In this document: piece after piece, positions 1 to 9,252 of the stretch
Layout of the letters: each line of letters starts with the position of its first letter
How positions within the stretch are numbered: the stretch's first letter is position 1
NCBI GenBank assembly: GCA_963759175.1
Contig: CAVWXP010000010.1
Coordinates: forward strand, 574,832 to 638,831
DNA from: SZUA-442 sp963759175
Lineage (GTDB): Bacteria; Actinomycetota; Acidimicrobiia; Spongiisociales; UBA5794
Reading direction: 5' to 3'
DNA length: 64,000 nt
Translations under genes and position numbers: made by a program
Notes under the pieces: model-generated
Told to the model about the DNA's origin: nothing
Databases searched by the model: none
The model's input: the letters and a program-made list of their open reading frames with translations, nothing else

Positions 1-87
1 CAACGGTGCAACATCCGCGATGTACGAAGTGACACCGATCGCTACTCGTGATTGAATCGGAATGACACCGTCGGCTCGGAAGGCACG

Positions 88-327
88 ATGCGGAACTACC
101 TCCAGACCACGATCGAGGGCCTGACGCACCTCGGCGCGCCAACCTACGACAGCGACGACGGCGACTACGACCCGCCTGGCGTCACGTTGTGCGGCATTGC
201 GGCATCGGAGTGGTCCTCGACACTCGTCGAACCGGGAACATGGGCCCAGAAGGCCACCTCGACGGTGTGTCCGTCGTGCGACCGGACGGCCATGTGGCAA
301 GCGATCGTATCGCTCGACATCAAGTAG
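88..327 (+). CDS. Small hypothetical protein with a CPSC motif
   Basis: A 79-residue protein that I do not recognise. It is acidic in the first third (a run rich in Asp, Tyr and Gly), has a Cys in LCGIA and ends with a CPSC pair, so weak metal binding is imaginable but unproven. The ATG at 88 is preferred over the upstream in-frame TTG at 52 because GGAAGG lies a few bases before it. Its last 8 bases overlap the end of the convergent flavoprotein gene. The residue composition looks protein-like, not like an antisense artefact. Confidence 0.5.
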   Translation: MRNYLQTTIEGLTHLGAPTYDSDDGDYDPPGVTLCGIAASEWSSTLVEPGTWAQKATSTVCPSCDRTAMWQAIVSLDIK

Positions 328-1756
328 CGATGTCCGCTGGTTCGGTCCGCTCCATCAAGTAGGCGTCGATCGACGCAGCAGCCCTCCGACCGGCAGCGAG
401 GGCCAGGATCACCGTTGCGCCACCCGTCGCCACGTCACCACCGGCGAATACACCCTCGATGGTCGTCGCCCCGGTCACGGGGTCCACGAGGATCGTGCCA
501 CGAGGCGTCACGTCCAATCCCGGCGTTGCTCTCATCAGGATCGGGTTTGGGGCGTTGCCGATGGCGACGATCGCGACATCGGCAGCTAGCCGGTCGAAGG
601 ATCCGGGAACGGGCTCGGGAGCGCGCCGTCCGCTCTGGTCAGCCTCGCCGAGGCGCATGCGCTGGGTCGTGAGGCCCGATAGGCACCCATCGACACCGTC
701 GAATCGGACCGGTGCTTCCAGGAGCCGCATCACGACGCCCTCTTCGATGGCATGGGCGATCTCCTCGGCCCGTGCCGGCATCTCGTCGCGACTCCGCCTA
801 TAGACCATCGTGACCGGCCCGGCACCGAGGCGGAGGGCCGTCCGAGCAGCATCGACGGCGGTGTTGCCTCCACCGATCACGACGACAGGTCTCCCGTCGA
901 CGTCGTAGACCGGCGTCCTTGACGTGGGGTCATGGGCATGCATGAGGTTGACGCGGGTCAGGAATTCGTTCGCCGACGACACGCCGATGAGATCCTCACC
1001 CTCGATCCCCGGGAATCGCGGCAGCCCGGCACCCGTCCCGACGAACACGGCGTCGAAGCCCTCGTCGACCATCAGCTCATGAACACCGATCCCGGCACCG
1101 ATGAGCACATCCGTCACGAACTCGACTCCCTGGGCGGCGAGTGCCTCGACCTCGGCTCTGACGATCTCTTTGGGCAACCGAAACGGCGGGATGCCGTACA
1201 CCAGGACACCTCCGAGCTCGTGGAGCGCCTCGAACACCGTCACATCGTGTCCTCGTCGCACGAGGTCACCGGCACATGCGAGCCCGGCGGGACCGGATCC
1301 CACGACGGCCACCCGACGCCCGGTTCGCTCCTCGACCGGTGCAGGTGAAGCCATGTGGCCACGCTCGGTATCGGCAACGAACCGCTCGAGGTAGCCGATG
1401 GCGATCGGCCTGCCCTTCTTGGCGAGGACACACGCACCTTCGCATTGGATCTCCTGGGGACACACCCGTCCACATATGGCAGGAAGGACGTTGTCGGAAG
1501 CGATGACCTCCGCGGCGGCGGCAGTGTCGCCGGCGGCGACGTGCCGGATGAACTCGTCGATGCGCACACCGACGGGACACCCCTCGACGCACACGGGACG
1601 TTTGCAGTTCAGGCAACGGGAGGCCTCGAGGATGGCGAGGCCGCGCACGTAGCCGAGGGTGACCTCGTCGAAGTCCTCGGCGCGCACCGACGGCGGACGA
1701 ACCGGCATGGCGGTGCGCTCCATCGCCATGCGCTCACGTTTGGTCAGGTCAGCCAT
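320..1756 (-). CDS. NfnB/GltD-like NADPH-dependent flavoprotein, large subunit
   Basis: A 478-residue member of the glutamate-synthase small-subunit/NfnB family. The N-terminal half has two cysteine clusters (CLNCKRPVCVEGCP and CGRVCPQEIQCEGAC) expected to bind [4Fe-4S] clusters. An FAD-binding GSGPAG motif follows, then a GGGNTA nucleotide-binding motif and a C-terminal GVFAGGDVATGG FAD contact. The start at 1756 (MADLTKRE) matches the family and overlaps the end of the upstream gene by 8 bases. That partner resembles NfnA, so the pair may be a ferredoxin:NADP oxidoreductase (Nfn) or a SudAB/GltA-type enzyme. A stand-alone glutamate synthase subunit is less likely because no large GltB gene is nearby. 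Confidence 0.85.
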   Translation of the reverse strand: MADLTKRERMAMERTAMPVRPPSVRAEDFDEVTLGYVRGLAILEASRCLNCKRPVCVEGCPVGVRIDEFIRHVAAGDTAAAAEVIASDNVLPAICGRVCPQEIQCEGACVLAKKGRPIAIGYLERFVADTERGHMASPAPVEERTGRRVAVVGSGPAGLACAGDLVRRGHDVTVFEALHELGGVLVYGIPPFRLPKEIVRAEVEALAAQGVEFVTDVLIGAGIGVHELMVDEGFDAVFVGTGAGLPRFPGIEGEDLIGVSSANEFLTRVNLMHAHDPTSRTPVYDVDGRPVVVIGGGNTAVDAARTALRLGAGPVTMVYRRSRDEMPARAEEIAHAIEEGVVMRLLEAPVRFDGVDGCLSGLTTQRMRLGEADQSGRRAPEPVPGSFDRLAADVAIVAIGNAPNPILMRATPGLDVTPRGTILVDPVTGATTIEGVFAGGDVATGGATVILALAAGRRAAASIDAYLMERTEPADIAT

Positions 1757-2585
1757 CGTTGCCCACCATTCGACCGGCCTGGCATTCCTCGAAGACCAGA
1801 TAGGCCGTGTTGCGTCTGGCCAGGGCCGGGAAGTCCACCAGATGGGCGTCGAACTCGGGTCCGTCCACACACGCGAATCGGGCCACGCCATCGACGCGGA
1901 CACGACAACCCCCGCACATCCCTGTGCCGTCCACCATGATCGGATTGAGGCTCGCAATCGTCGGTATCGAGAGCGGTCGCGTCATCTCGGCGACGGCTGC
2001 CATCATCGGAATGGGGCCGACGACGAACACCCGATCGACCCGATGAGCGGTGAGGATCGGTCCGAGCGCATCGGTGACCATCCCACGTCTTCCCATCGAT
2101 CCGTCCTCGGTGCAGAATTCGATGGCGTCACAGGCGTCGGCGAAACGGTCGCTGAGGATCACTTGATCCGACGAGCGGGCGCCGACGATGCCTATCACCG
2201 TGTTGCCGGCGGTAGCCAGTGCCCTGGCGACCGGAAGCCCGATGGCAACGCCCACACCGCCGGCGACGACGACGCAGGTGCCGAAGTCATCGATCTCGGT
2301 GGGCTCACCGAGGGGACCGAGGAGGTCGGCCAGGCGATCGTTGGGTTCGAGCACCTGCATCTCGGTCGTCGAACGCCCGACGGCTTGCACGACCAGGCTG
2401 ATCGTGCCGGAACCGGGATCCGACTCGCAGATCGTCAGGGGGATGCGTTCCCCGTCGTCGGTCGCCCTGACGATGACGAACTGGCCTGCTCGGGCGTGTT
2501 CGGCCACCAGGGGGGCATCGACGACCAGCTCGATCGTTTCTGCACTGTGCCTGCGCGTCGAGCGAATGGCGAACCGTGCGTCCAC
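1749..2585 (-). CDS. NfnA/SudB-like FAD/NAD-binding [2Fe-2S] reductase subunit
   Basis: A 278-residue ferredoxin-NADP-reductase-like protein of the dihydroorotate dehydrogenase electron-transfer/NfnA family. A flavin-binding barrel holds the AGQFVIVR and RIPLTI motifs. A nucleotide-binding half has GGVGVAIGLPVA and ends with a cysteine motif (MCGGCRV then FACVDGPEFD) for a [2Fe-2S] cluster. The length fits the family. The GTG at 2585 is chosen because a TACACT box ends exactly six bases before it, suggesting a leaderless message. It is the first gene of a two-gene unit with the NfnB-like subunit, and together they could couple NADH, NADPH and ferredoxin pools. Confidence 0.82.
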   Translation of the reverse strand: MDARFAIRSTRRHSAETIELVVDAPLVAEHARAGQFVIVRATDDGERIPLTICESDPGSGTISLVVQAVGRSTTEMQVLEPNDRLADLLGPLGEPTEIDDFGTCVVVAGGVGVAIGLPVARALATAGNTVIGIVGARSSDQVILSDRFADACDAIEFCTEDGSMGRRGMVTDALGPILTAHRVDRVFVVGPIPMMAAVAEMTRPLSIPTIASLNPIMVDGTGMCGGCRVRVDGVARFACVDGPEFDAHLVDFPALARRNTAYLVFEECQAGRMVGNDG

Positions 2586-2591
2586 CTCCCC

Positions 2592-2597
2592 AGTGTA
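2592..2597 (-). promoter_or_regulatory. Leaderless -10 box (TACACT) of the NfnA-like gene
   Basis: TACACT on the minus strand is followed by GGGGAG and then the GTG start, which places the expected transcription start on the start codon itself. The same spacing recurs at many genes in this window. Confidence 0.55.
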
Positions 2598-2631
2598 CGC
2601 CCGATGCTCCAGCCCGAAGGTGCAGCGACCG

Positions 2632-3696
2632 CTAGGCGGGTCTGGCGGCCGTGCGGCGCTTGTCGCGATTGAACGCCAGCAGCGTGATAGCACCGATGAT
2701 CACCTGCGGGAAGTACGTTGCGGCCCTCCAGATCATCGTTGCGGCGAGGGCGCTGTTGTTGTCGAGCCCGAAGGATCCGAGGATGCTCGCGATGATGGCA
2801 TCCGTCGTCCCGAGGCCGCCAGGAGGAACAGGGATGAACGTCGCGAGGCGACCGAAGGAGAACGCAACGAGTGCCTCGAATGGCCCGATCGGATCGAGCC
2901 AGCTGCCCTGGAGGGCGACTACGGCAAGGTAGAGGATCGAGTACTGGGCCAGCTGCTGACCCAGGTTGGCGAGGGTGATGAGCAGCCAACGGTCCTGGAC
3001 CACATCGATGATCGAGCTGCGGAAGTCCACGATGCCTGCCGTCGCATCGATGTCGATGTCCTTGTTGATCAGGCCGGTCAGCCATCGGATCGCCCCGTCG
3101 GCCCATCCGCCGATCCTGCGGGCCGTGTCCTCGGACCTGAGGATGAGGGCGAAGACCCCGATCCCGACGACCACGGCCGTTGTCGCGAGGAGGGTGATGC
3201 CCGCCGCCTCGATGGTCGCCTGCCCCACGATGGCCAGGGCCAGCAGGCCGAGAACCGGTAACGACAGGGTGACGAACGTGTTCCACGCCGACGTGATGCC
3301 GATCGTCGCCGTTGCAGGCGCCGCCCCATAGCCGTAGCTCTGGAGCATGCCGAACTGTACGGCGAGACCGAAGGCGCCACCGGCCGGTACGACATTGCTG
3401 ATCATGAACGACGTCTGACGCACCTTGAACGCCTGCCAGTAGTTGATACCGGGCAGGGCGGCCACGTAGGGAAGGACGTAGATGGCGATCATGGCGACCG
3501 TGGCGAGCACGATCATGCCGAGTTGCAACGCATCCATGCCCTGGATGGCTTCCCAGGCGGCGTCGTAGTCGCCGAATTGGGGAAGGATGACCACGAACAC
3601 CAGGACGAGGATGATGAGCGTCAACGCACCAGCGATGATCTGCTGTTTGCCGAACTTCGGTTTCTCCGGAGTGTCGGCGGTAGGGGTGTCTGACAC
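2632..3696 (-). CDS. Flippase-like / LPG-synthase transmembrane domain protein
   Basis: A 354-residue integral membrane protein of the lysylphosphatidylglycerol synthase TM-region family (UPF0104). There are about eight hydrophobic segments, and the family signature FIPVPPGGLGTTDAII occurs near residue 290, followed by a conserved aromatic-rich TM (RAATYFPQVIIGAI). The extracellular aminoacyltransferase domain of true MprF is absent, so lipid or lipid-linked sugar transport is the likely role. The GTG at 3696 is favoured by a GAGG six bases upstream and avoids an Arg-rich, non-family extension. It ends 46 bases before the NfnA-like gene. The C-terminus is a basic tail. Confidence 0.8.
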   Translation of the reverse strand: MSDTPTADTPEKPKFGKQQIIAGALTLIILVLVFVVILPQFGDYDAAWEAIQGMDALQLGMIVLATVAMIAIYVLPYVAALPGINYWQAFKVRQTSFMISNVVPAGGAFGLAVQFGMLQSYGYGAAPATATIGITSAWNTFVTLSLPVLGLLALAIVGQATIEAAGITLLATTAVVVGIGVFALILRSEDTARRIGGWADGAIRWLTGLINKDIDIDATAGIVDFRSSIIDVVQDRWLLITLANLGQQLAQYSILYLAVVALQGSWLDPIGPFEALVAFSFGRLATFIPVPPGGLGTTDAIIASILGSFGLDNNSALAATMIWRAATYFPQVIIGAITLLAFNRDKRRTAARPA

Positions 3697-3760
3697 GGGA
3701 AACCTCGTCGGGATGCGTCTGCGCAGCAATGTAGCACCGGGCTGGGAGCCACCCCCTGCA

Positions 3761-3766
3761 TAGACT
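3761..3766 (+). promoter_or_regulatory. -10 box (TAGACT) upstream of kbl
   Basis: TAGACT lies 16 bases before the kbl ATG, with GGAGGTG just upstream of the start, so this message probably has a short leader with a Shine-Dalgarno site. I see no convincing -35 hexamer. Confidence 0.45.
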
Positions 3767-3782
3767 CGGTGTTGGAGGTGCC

Positions 3783-4973
3783 ATGCAGACGGAGTTCCTC
3801 GATCACCTTGCAGCGGAGGCAGCGCAACTGCGGACCGCCGGCCTGTACAAGTCCGAACGAATCATCGCGTCGCCCCAGGACGCGGTGATCACCCTCGAGG
3901 ACGGCTCCGAGGTCATCAACTTCTGTGCGAACAACTACCTGGGCCTCGCCGACGACGAACGCATCGTCGCGGCGGCCATCGAGGCAGCGGAACGCTACGG
4001 CTACGGCATGGCGTCGGTGCGTTTCATCTGCGGCACCCAGACGATCCACACGGAGCTCGAACGTCGCATCGGCGAGTTCGTCGGATGTGACGCAGCGATC
4101 CTGTACTCGTCGTGCTGGGATGCCAACGGGGGCCTCTTCGAGACCCTCCTGGGACCCGAGGATGCCATCATCTCCGATGCCCTCAACCATGCCTCGATCA
4201 TCGACGGCGTCCGCCTCTGCAAGGCGAAGCGGTACCGGTACGCCAACAACGACATGGCCGACCTCGCCCGCGCCCTCGAACAGGCTCGCGGTGCCCGGTT
4301 CACGATGATCGCAACGGACGGCGTGTTCTCGATGGACGGCGTCATCGCAAACCTGCCGGAGATCTGTGACCTCGCCGACGAATACGGTGCCATGGTGATG
4401 GTCGACGACTCCCACGCCGTGGGGTTCACCGGTCCATCGGGCGGGGGCACGCCGGACTACTGGGGCGTGTCAGATCGGGTCGACATCGTCACCGGCACCC
4501 TCGGCAAGGCGCTCGGTGGAGCCTCGGGCGGTTACACGGCGGGTCCGAGCGAAGTGGTCGACGTCTTGCGACAACGCTCCCGTCCCTATCTGTTCTCGAA
4601 CAGCCTCACCCCGATCATCGCGGCCACCACGATCACGACCCTCGACATCCTGCGATCATCCGATGCCTTGCGCACGCGACTCGCCGGAAACGCTGCCCGC
4701 TTCCGCTCCGGTATGGAGGAGGCGGGGTTCACCCTCGCGGGAGCCGATCATCCCATCATCCCGGTCATGTTGGGCGATGCCCGTGTTGCAGGCGAGATGG
4801 CGGAGCGCCTCCTGGGCGAGGGGGTGTACGTCGTGGGCTTCTCGTTCCCGGTCGTGCCGGAAGGCGAGGCACGTATTCGCACACAGATGTCGGCCGCCCA
4901 CACGCACGATCAGATCGATATCGCTGTCGACGCCTTCACACGGGTCGGGGCGGACATGGGCCTGGTGGGATGA
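3783..4973 (+). CDS. kbl: 2-amino-3-ketobutyrate CoA ligase
   Basis: A 396-residue PLP enzyme that splits 2-amino-3-ketobutyrate with CoA into glycine and acetyl-CoA. It has the alpha-oxoamine synthase fold signatures: NFCANNYLGL near residue 46, the VDDSHAVGF PLP-contact motif (Asp208, His211) and TGTLGKALGG with the Schiff-base Lys242. The C-terminal SFPVVPEGEARIR strand is typical. Length equals that of the E. coli enzyme. It overlaps tdh by four bases (ATGA), so the two are translated together for threonine degradation. A GGAGGTG ribosome site precedes the ATG. The closely paired tdh makes KBL a better call than BioF or a sphingolipid synthase. Confidence 0.95.
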   Translation: MQTEFLDHLAAEAAQLRTAGLYKSERIIASPQDAVITLEDGSEVINFCANNYLGLADDERIVAAAIEAAERYGYGMASVRFICGTQTIHTELERRIGEFVGCDAAILYSSCWDANGGLFETLLGPEDAIISDALNHASIIDGVRLCKAKRYRYANNDMADLARALEQARGARFTMIATDGVFSMDGVIANLPEICDLADEYGAMVMVDDSHAVGFTGPSGGGTPDYWGVSDRVDIVTGTLGKALGGASGGYTAGPSEVVDVLRQRSRPYLFSNSLTPIIAATTITTLDILRSSDALRTRLAGNAARFRSGMEEAGFTLAGADHPIIPVMLGDARVAGEMAERLLGEGVYVVGFSFPVVPEGEARIRTQMSAAHTHDQIDIAVDAFTRVGADMGLVG

Positions 4974-5998
4974 TGCGGGCGCTCGTGAAGTCCCTGCCGG
5001 AACCCGGCATCTGGCTCAGCGATGTACCCGTTCCCGAGGTCGGGCCCAACGACGTCCGCATACGGGTGTCGAAGACGTCGATCTGTGGAACCGACCTGCA
5101 CATCGTCGCCTGGGATGAATGGGCGGCTGCCACCGTGCCTGCGCCCATGACGATCGGGCACGAGTACGTGGGTGTCGTGACGGAGCTGGGCTCGGAGGTC
5201 GAAGGCATCGTCGTCGGCCAGCGGGTCTCGGGAGAGGGTCACGTCGTGTGCGGACGGTGCCGCAACTGCCAGGCGGGCCGCAGGCACCTGTGCATCAACA
5301 CGATCGGGGTCGGGGTCAACCGTCCGGGTGCGTTCGCCGAGTACGTGGTGATCCCGGGATCGAACGTCCAGCCGGTTCCCGAGGACGTGCCCGATGACAT
5401 CGCCGCGATCCTGGATCCGCTCGGGAACGCCGTCCACACGGCGCTGAACTTCGACCTCGTCGGCGAGGACGTCCTCGTCACCGGCGCGGGACCGATCGGG
5501 ATGATGGCGGTCGCCATCGCCCGCCATGTCGGTGCCCGCTACATCGTCGTGACGGACGTCAACGAGTACCGCCTCGATCTCGCCGCACGGATGGGGGCGG
5601 ATCGGGAGTTGCACGCCGAGCGGGATTCATTGGAGGACGCCATGTCCTCCCTCGGTATGCGTGAGGGTTTCGACGTCGGGTTGGAGATGTCCGGCGTCCC
5701 CAGCGCACTCCACGACATGATCACCCACATGGACAACGGTGGCCACATCGCCCTCCTCGGTATCCCACCGAGACAAGCGCCCATCGACTGGAACGACATC
5801 GTGTTCAAGGGCCTCACTCTCCAGGGAATCTATGGGCGGCGGATGTTCGAGACCTGGTACAAGATGCTGGCCATGCTCGAGACGGGCCTCGATGTGTCCC
5901 CCGTGGTCACCCACCACTTCCCTGCCGAGGACTATGCGGAGGCGCTCGACGTCATGCGGTCGGGTGCGTGCGGCAAGGTCATCCTCGACTGGACCTGA
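4970..5998 (+). CDS. tdh: L-threonine 3-dehydrogenase
   Basis: A 342-residue zinc-dependent medium-chain dehydrogenase that oxidises threonine to 2-amino-3-ketobutyrate with NAD+, the substrate of the upstream Kbl. Catalytic zinc ligands are visible in ICGTDLH (Cys39) and GHE; the structural-zinc loop is CGRCRNCQAGRRHLC. The Rossmann motif is GAGPIG, and a downstream MSGVPSAL segment matches the family. Length is one residue from the E. coli protein. Two adjacent ATG codons exist; the first overlaps the kbl stop. The threonine-specific assignment rests on the kbl pairing as much as on sequence. Confidence 0.95.
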   Translation: MMRALVKSLPEPGIWLSDVPVPEVGPNDVRIRVSKTSICGTDLHIVAWDEWAAATVPAPMTIGHEYVGVVTELGSEVEGIVVGQRVSGEGHVVCGRCRNCQAGRRHLCINTIGVGVNRPGAFAEYVVIPGSNVQPVPEDVPDDIAAILDPLGNAVHTALNFDLVGEDVLVTGAGPIGMMAVAIARHVGARYIVVTDVNEYRLDLAARMGADRELHAERDSLEDAMSSLGMREGFDVGLEMSGVPSALHDMITHMDNGGHIALLGIPPRQAPIDWNDIVFKGLTLQGIYGRRMFETWYKMLAMLETGLDVSPVVTHHFPAEDYAEALDVMRSGACGKVILDWT

Positions 5999-6024
5999 CA
6001 GGCGTCATCGGAGCTGCCGATGGG

Positions 6025-7887
6025 TCAGCGGTTCGGGACGTAGAACGCGGCGGCCAGGGGCGGAATCGTGAGGTTGAGGGACTGGTCGTAGCCATGGGTC
6101 GAAACCGCATCGGACTCGATGTCGCCATTGACGACACCGCTCCCGCCATACGCCATGTCATCGCTGTTGAGCGCTTCGCTCCAGGTCCCGCCGATCGGTA
6201 CGCCGACCCGATAGTCGTGGCGCACGATAGGCGTGAAATTCGCCACGAACAGAACGGGTGAACCGTCCCTGGCGAGCCTCAGGTAGGCGTAGATGCTGTT
6301 GGCCGCATCGTCGCCGACGACCCAGCGGAAGCCCGCAGGGTCGTTGTCGAGCTCGAACATCGATCGATGCTCCACGAGGAACGCGTTGAGGTCCGAGACC
6401 CAGTCACGCACCCCCCGGTGCTCGGCGAGGCCGAGGAGTCCCCAGTCGAGTTCCTGCTCGTGGTTCCACTCGTCGTTCACGGCGAACTCGCTGCCCATGA
6501 ACAGCAGCGCCTTGCCGGGCTGGCTCCATTGGTAGCCATAGAGCGCCCGCAGACCCGCGAACTGCTGCCAACGATCCCCCGGTTGCTTGCCGAGCAGCGA
6601 GCCCTTCCCGTGGACGACCTCGTCGTGTGAAAGGGGAAGGGTGAAGTTCTCGTTGTAGGCGTACACCATGCGGAACGTCAGTTCATGGTGGTGGTGGCTG
6701 CGGTGGATGGGATCACGCGCGACGTATCGCAAGGTGTCGTTCATCCAGCCCATGTCCCACTTCTGGCCGAATCCCACACCACCGACATCGACAGGGGCGG
6801 TCACACCGGCGAACGCCGTGGACTCCTCAGCGAACATCTGGACATCGGGATGCTCACGGAACACCGTCGTGTTCAGCTGCTGGAGGAACGAGATCGCCTC
6901 GAGGTTCTCACGGCCGCCGTGGATGTTCGGCACCCACTCGCCTGCCTTGCGCGAGTAGTCGCGATAGAGCATGGACGCGACTGCGTCGACGCGGATACCG
7001 TCGACGTGGTAGTCGTCGAGCCACATCATGGCGCTCGACAGGAGGAAGCTGCGTACCTCGTGGCGGCCATAGTTGAAGATGAGGCTGTCCCAATCCGGGT
7101 GGTAGCCCTCCTGCGGATCGGCGTGCTCATACAGGTGTGTTCCGTCGAACATCGCCAAACCGAAGGCATCCGAGGGGAAGTGCGACGGCACCCAGTCGAG
7201 TATCACGCCGATCCCCGCCTGGTGGAGATGATCGACGAGGTACATGAGATCCTGTGGCTCGCCGTAGCGCGCCGTCGGTGCGAAGTATCCGGTCGTCTGG
7301 TACCCCCACGAGCCGTAGAAGGGGTGCTCCATGACCGGAAGCAGCTCCACATGGGTGAATCCCATCTCTGCCACGTAGTCGACCAGCTGGTGCGCCAGGG
7401 CCCGGTACCCGCCTGGCTCGTACCGCCACGAGCCGAGGTGGACCTCATAGATCGCCATCGGTGCATCGAGGGCATTGTGCGGTCCGCGCTTGGCCATCCA
7501 GTCGGCGTCGCCCCAGGGGTGATCACGGTCCCACACGATCGAACCGGTCCGAGGCGGTTCCTCGGACCATGACCCACATGGATCGGCCTTGTCGAACGGC
7601 GCTCCCCCATCAGGCCCGGTGATGCGGTACTTGTACACGGCGCCCTTCTCGACGCCGCTGATAGCGCCGTGCCATACACCCGATCCGTCGGGGTGCAGGT
7701 CGACACCATCGACCCAGCCGGTGAAGTCACCGATCACCTCGACCCGCGAGGCCGACGGCGCCCACACCCGAAAGGTGGTCGCGTCCTCACCGAGGTGGGC
7801 TCCGAGGACTCCCGAGAGCCTTGTGGCGGTGCCCTCGTTGAGGGCCCAACGGTCGAGATCGGACAGGGGATCTGGTGTAGCAATCAC
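6025..7887 (-). CDS. glgB: 1,4-alpha-glucan branching enzyme
   Basis: A 620-residue GH13 branching enzyme that makes alpha-1,6 branches in glycogen. A CBM48-type N-terminal domain (residues 20-110) precedes the catalytic barrel, which shows GIRVDAVASML (nucleophile Asp), FAEES (acid/base Glu) and LSHDEVVHGK. The C-terminal beta domain closes with FVANFTP. It is shorter than the roughly 730-residue forms that carry an extra N-terminal module. The GTG at 7887 is chosen because it begins the family-like sequence and has TACATT six bases before it. It is divergent from glgC across 111 bases, and the two probably share control. Confidence 0.93.
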   Translation of the reverse strand: MIATPDPLSDLDRWALNEGTATRLSGVLGAHLGEDATTFRVWAPSASRVEVIGDFTGWVDGVDLHPDGSGVWHGAISGVEKGAVYKYRITGPDGGAPFDKADPCGSWSEEPPRTGSIVWDRDHPWGDADWMAKRGPHNALDAPMAIYEVHLGSWRYEPGGYRALAHQLVDYVAEMGFTHVELLPVMEHPFYGSWGYQTTGYFAPTARYGEPQDLMYLVDHLHQAGIGVILDWVPSHFPSDAFGLAMFDGTHLYEHADPQEGYHPDWDSLIFNYGRHEVRSFLLSSAMMWLDDYHVDGIRVDAVASMLYRDYSRKAGEWVPNIHGGRENLEAISFLQQLNTTVFREHPDVQMFAEESTAFAGVTAPVDVGGVGFGQKWDMGWMNDTLRYVARDPIHRSHHHHELTFRMVYAYNENFTLPLSHDEVVHGKGSLLGKQPGDRWQQFAGLRALYGYQWSQPGKALLFMGSEFAVNDEWNHEQELDWGLLGLAEHRGVRDWVSDLNAFLVEHRSMFELDNDPAGFRWVVGDDAANSIYAYLRLARDGSPVLFVANFTPIVRHDYRVGVPIGGTWSEALNSDDMAYGGSGVVNGDIESDAVSTHGYDQSLNLTIPPLAAAFYVPNR

Positions 7888-7893
7888 GAGCCC

Positions 7894-7899
7894 AATGTA
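7894..7899 (-). promoter_or_regulatory. Leaderless -10 box (TACATT) of glgB
   Basis: TACATT, then GGGCTC, then the GTG start on the minus strand. It faces the glgC promoter in the shared intergenic region. Confidence 0.55.
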
Positions 7900-7986
7900 C
7901 CGCTCGCGTCGCTGCTGGGAGCACCCGCTTGCGAATCGTGCGCTGAGACAGACGAGATCGTCGGCGTGGCCGTCCTGCCGATGTGC

Positions 7987-7992
7987 GAGTAT
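7987..7992 (+). promoter_or_regulatory. Possible leaderless -10 box (GAGTAT) of glgC
   Basis: GAGTAT followed by GGGGCC and the ATG gives the same six-base spacing as other starts in the window, but the hexamer is a weak match to TANNNT. Confidence 0.35.
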
Positions 7993-7998
7993 GGGGCC

Positions 7999-9252
7999 AT
8001 GCAACGCATGCCGTATGACGCACAGGTCCTGTCCATCGTGCTCGCGGGTGGCATGGGCAAGCGCCTCATGCCCCTGACGGCGGTCCGCGCCAAACCTGCG
8101 GTCCCCCACGGCGGCCAGTACCGACTCATCGACTTCGCCCTGTCGAACCTCGTGAATGGCGGATACCGGAGGATCGTGGTCCTGACGCAGTACAAGAGCC
8201 ACAGCCTCGATGTCCACATCTCGCGGACGTGGCGCCTGTCGTCGATCATGGGGTCATATGTGACGACGGTTCCTGCCCAGATGCGCCGCGGACCCCAGTG
8301 GTTCGCCGGGTCGGCCGATGCGATCTTCCAGAACATGAACCTGATCGACGACGAGAAACCGGAGTACATCTTCGTGTTCGGCGCCGACCACATCTATCGG
8401 ATGGATCCCAACCAGATGCTCCAGCACCACATCGACTCCGGTGCTGGGGTCACGGTCGCCGGGATCAGGGTGCCGAGGGCGGAGGCATCCGAGTTCGGCG
8501 TCATCCAGCCCTCGGACGCGTCCTCGCGCATCGAGCAGTTCCTCGAGAAGCCGGACGACCCGCCGGGCCTCCCGGACTCACCGGACGAGGTGTTGGCATC
8601 GATGGGCAACTACGTGTTCAGCACCGACGTACTCGTCGACATCGTCCAGGCTGACGCGGCGTCGTCCAAGTCCAGTCGCGACCTCGGCGGGGACATCATC
8701 CCGGCCCTCGTCAAATCGGGTGAGGCCCATGTCTACGACTTCACCCAGAACGTCGTCCCCGGCGAGACGGCGCGGGACCGCCACTACTGGCGGGACGTCG
8801 GAACCCTCGACTCGTACTACGCATCCAACATGGACCTCGTCGATCCCGAGCCGGTGTTCAACCTCTACAACACTGCCTGGCCGGTCCACACATCGGTGGC
8901 TCGAACGCTGCCACCGGCCAAGATCGTCGCCCACGGCGAGCTGGGTTCGGGACGCGTCGCCAACTCGATGGTCGCACCGGGGTCGATCATCACCGGCGCC
9001 ACCGTCGAACACTCGATCATCTCCCCCAACGTCCGGATCGAACCCGGAGCCGTGGTGGAGAACTCGATCCTCTTCGACGACGTGGTCATCGGGCCCGGAG
9101 CCGTGGTCCGCAACGCCATCATCGACAAGAACGTGATCGTCCCGCGCAACCGGGGCATCGGCGTCGACCGCGACCGCGACGAGGAGGAGTTCGCGGTGTC
9201 GCGTGGCGGTGTCGTCGCCGTCGCCAAGGGTCAGCAGATCAGCTACAGCTGA
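7999..9252 (+). CDS. glgC: Glucose-1-phosphate adenylyltransferase
   Basis: A 417-residue ADP-glucose pyrophosphorylase, the committed step of glycogen synthesis from glucose-1-phosphate and ATP. The N-terminal nucleotidyltransferase signature LAGGMGKRLMPLT with the downstream RAKPAVPHGG loop is clear. FGADHIYRMD carries the catalytic Asp, and IEQFLEKPDDP carries the sugar-phosphate-binding Lys. The C-terminal quarter is a left-handed beta-helix of hexapeptide-like repeats. The ATG at 7999 fits the family N-terminus. The gene is convergent with glgA and their ends overlap by 10 bases. Confidence 0.95.
   Translation: MQRMPYDAQVLSIVLAGGMGKRLMPLTAVRAKPAVPHGGQYRLIDFALSNLVNGGYRRIVVLTQYKSHSLDVHISRTWRLSSIMGSYVTTVPAQMRRGPQWFAGSADAIFQNMNLIDDEKPEYIFVFGADHIYRMDPNQMLQHHIDSGAGVTVAGIRVPRAEASEFGVIQPSDASSRIEQFLEKPDDPPGLPDSPDEVLASMGNYVFSTDVLVDIVQADAASSKSSRDLGGDIIPALVKSGEAHVYDFTQNVVPGETARDRHYWRDVGTLDSYYASNMDLVDPEPVFNLYNTAWPVHTSVARTLPPAKIVAHGELGSGRVANSMVAPGSIITGATVEHSIISPNVRIEPGAVVENSILFDDVVIGPGAVVRNAIIDKNVIVPRNRGIGVDRDRDEEEFAVSRGGVVAVAKGQQISYS

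Noticed and set aside
320..1957. Upstream extension of the NfnB-like protein (67 more residues)
   Set aside because: The extra segment is Trp/Arg-rich, matches nothing in the family and is read antisense to the end of the NfnA-like gene.
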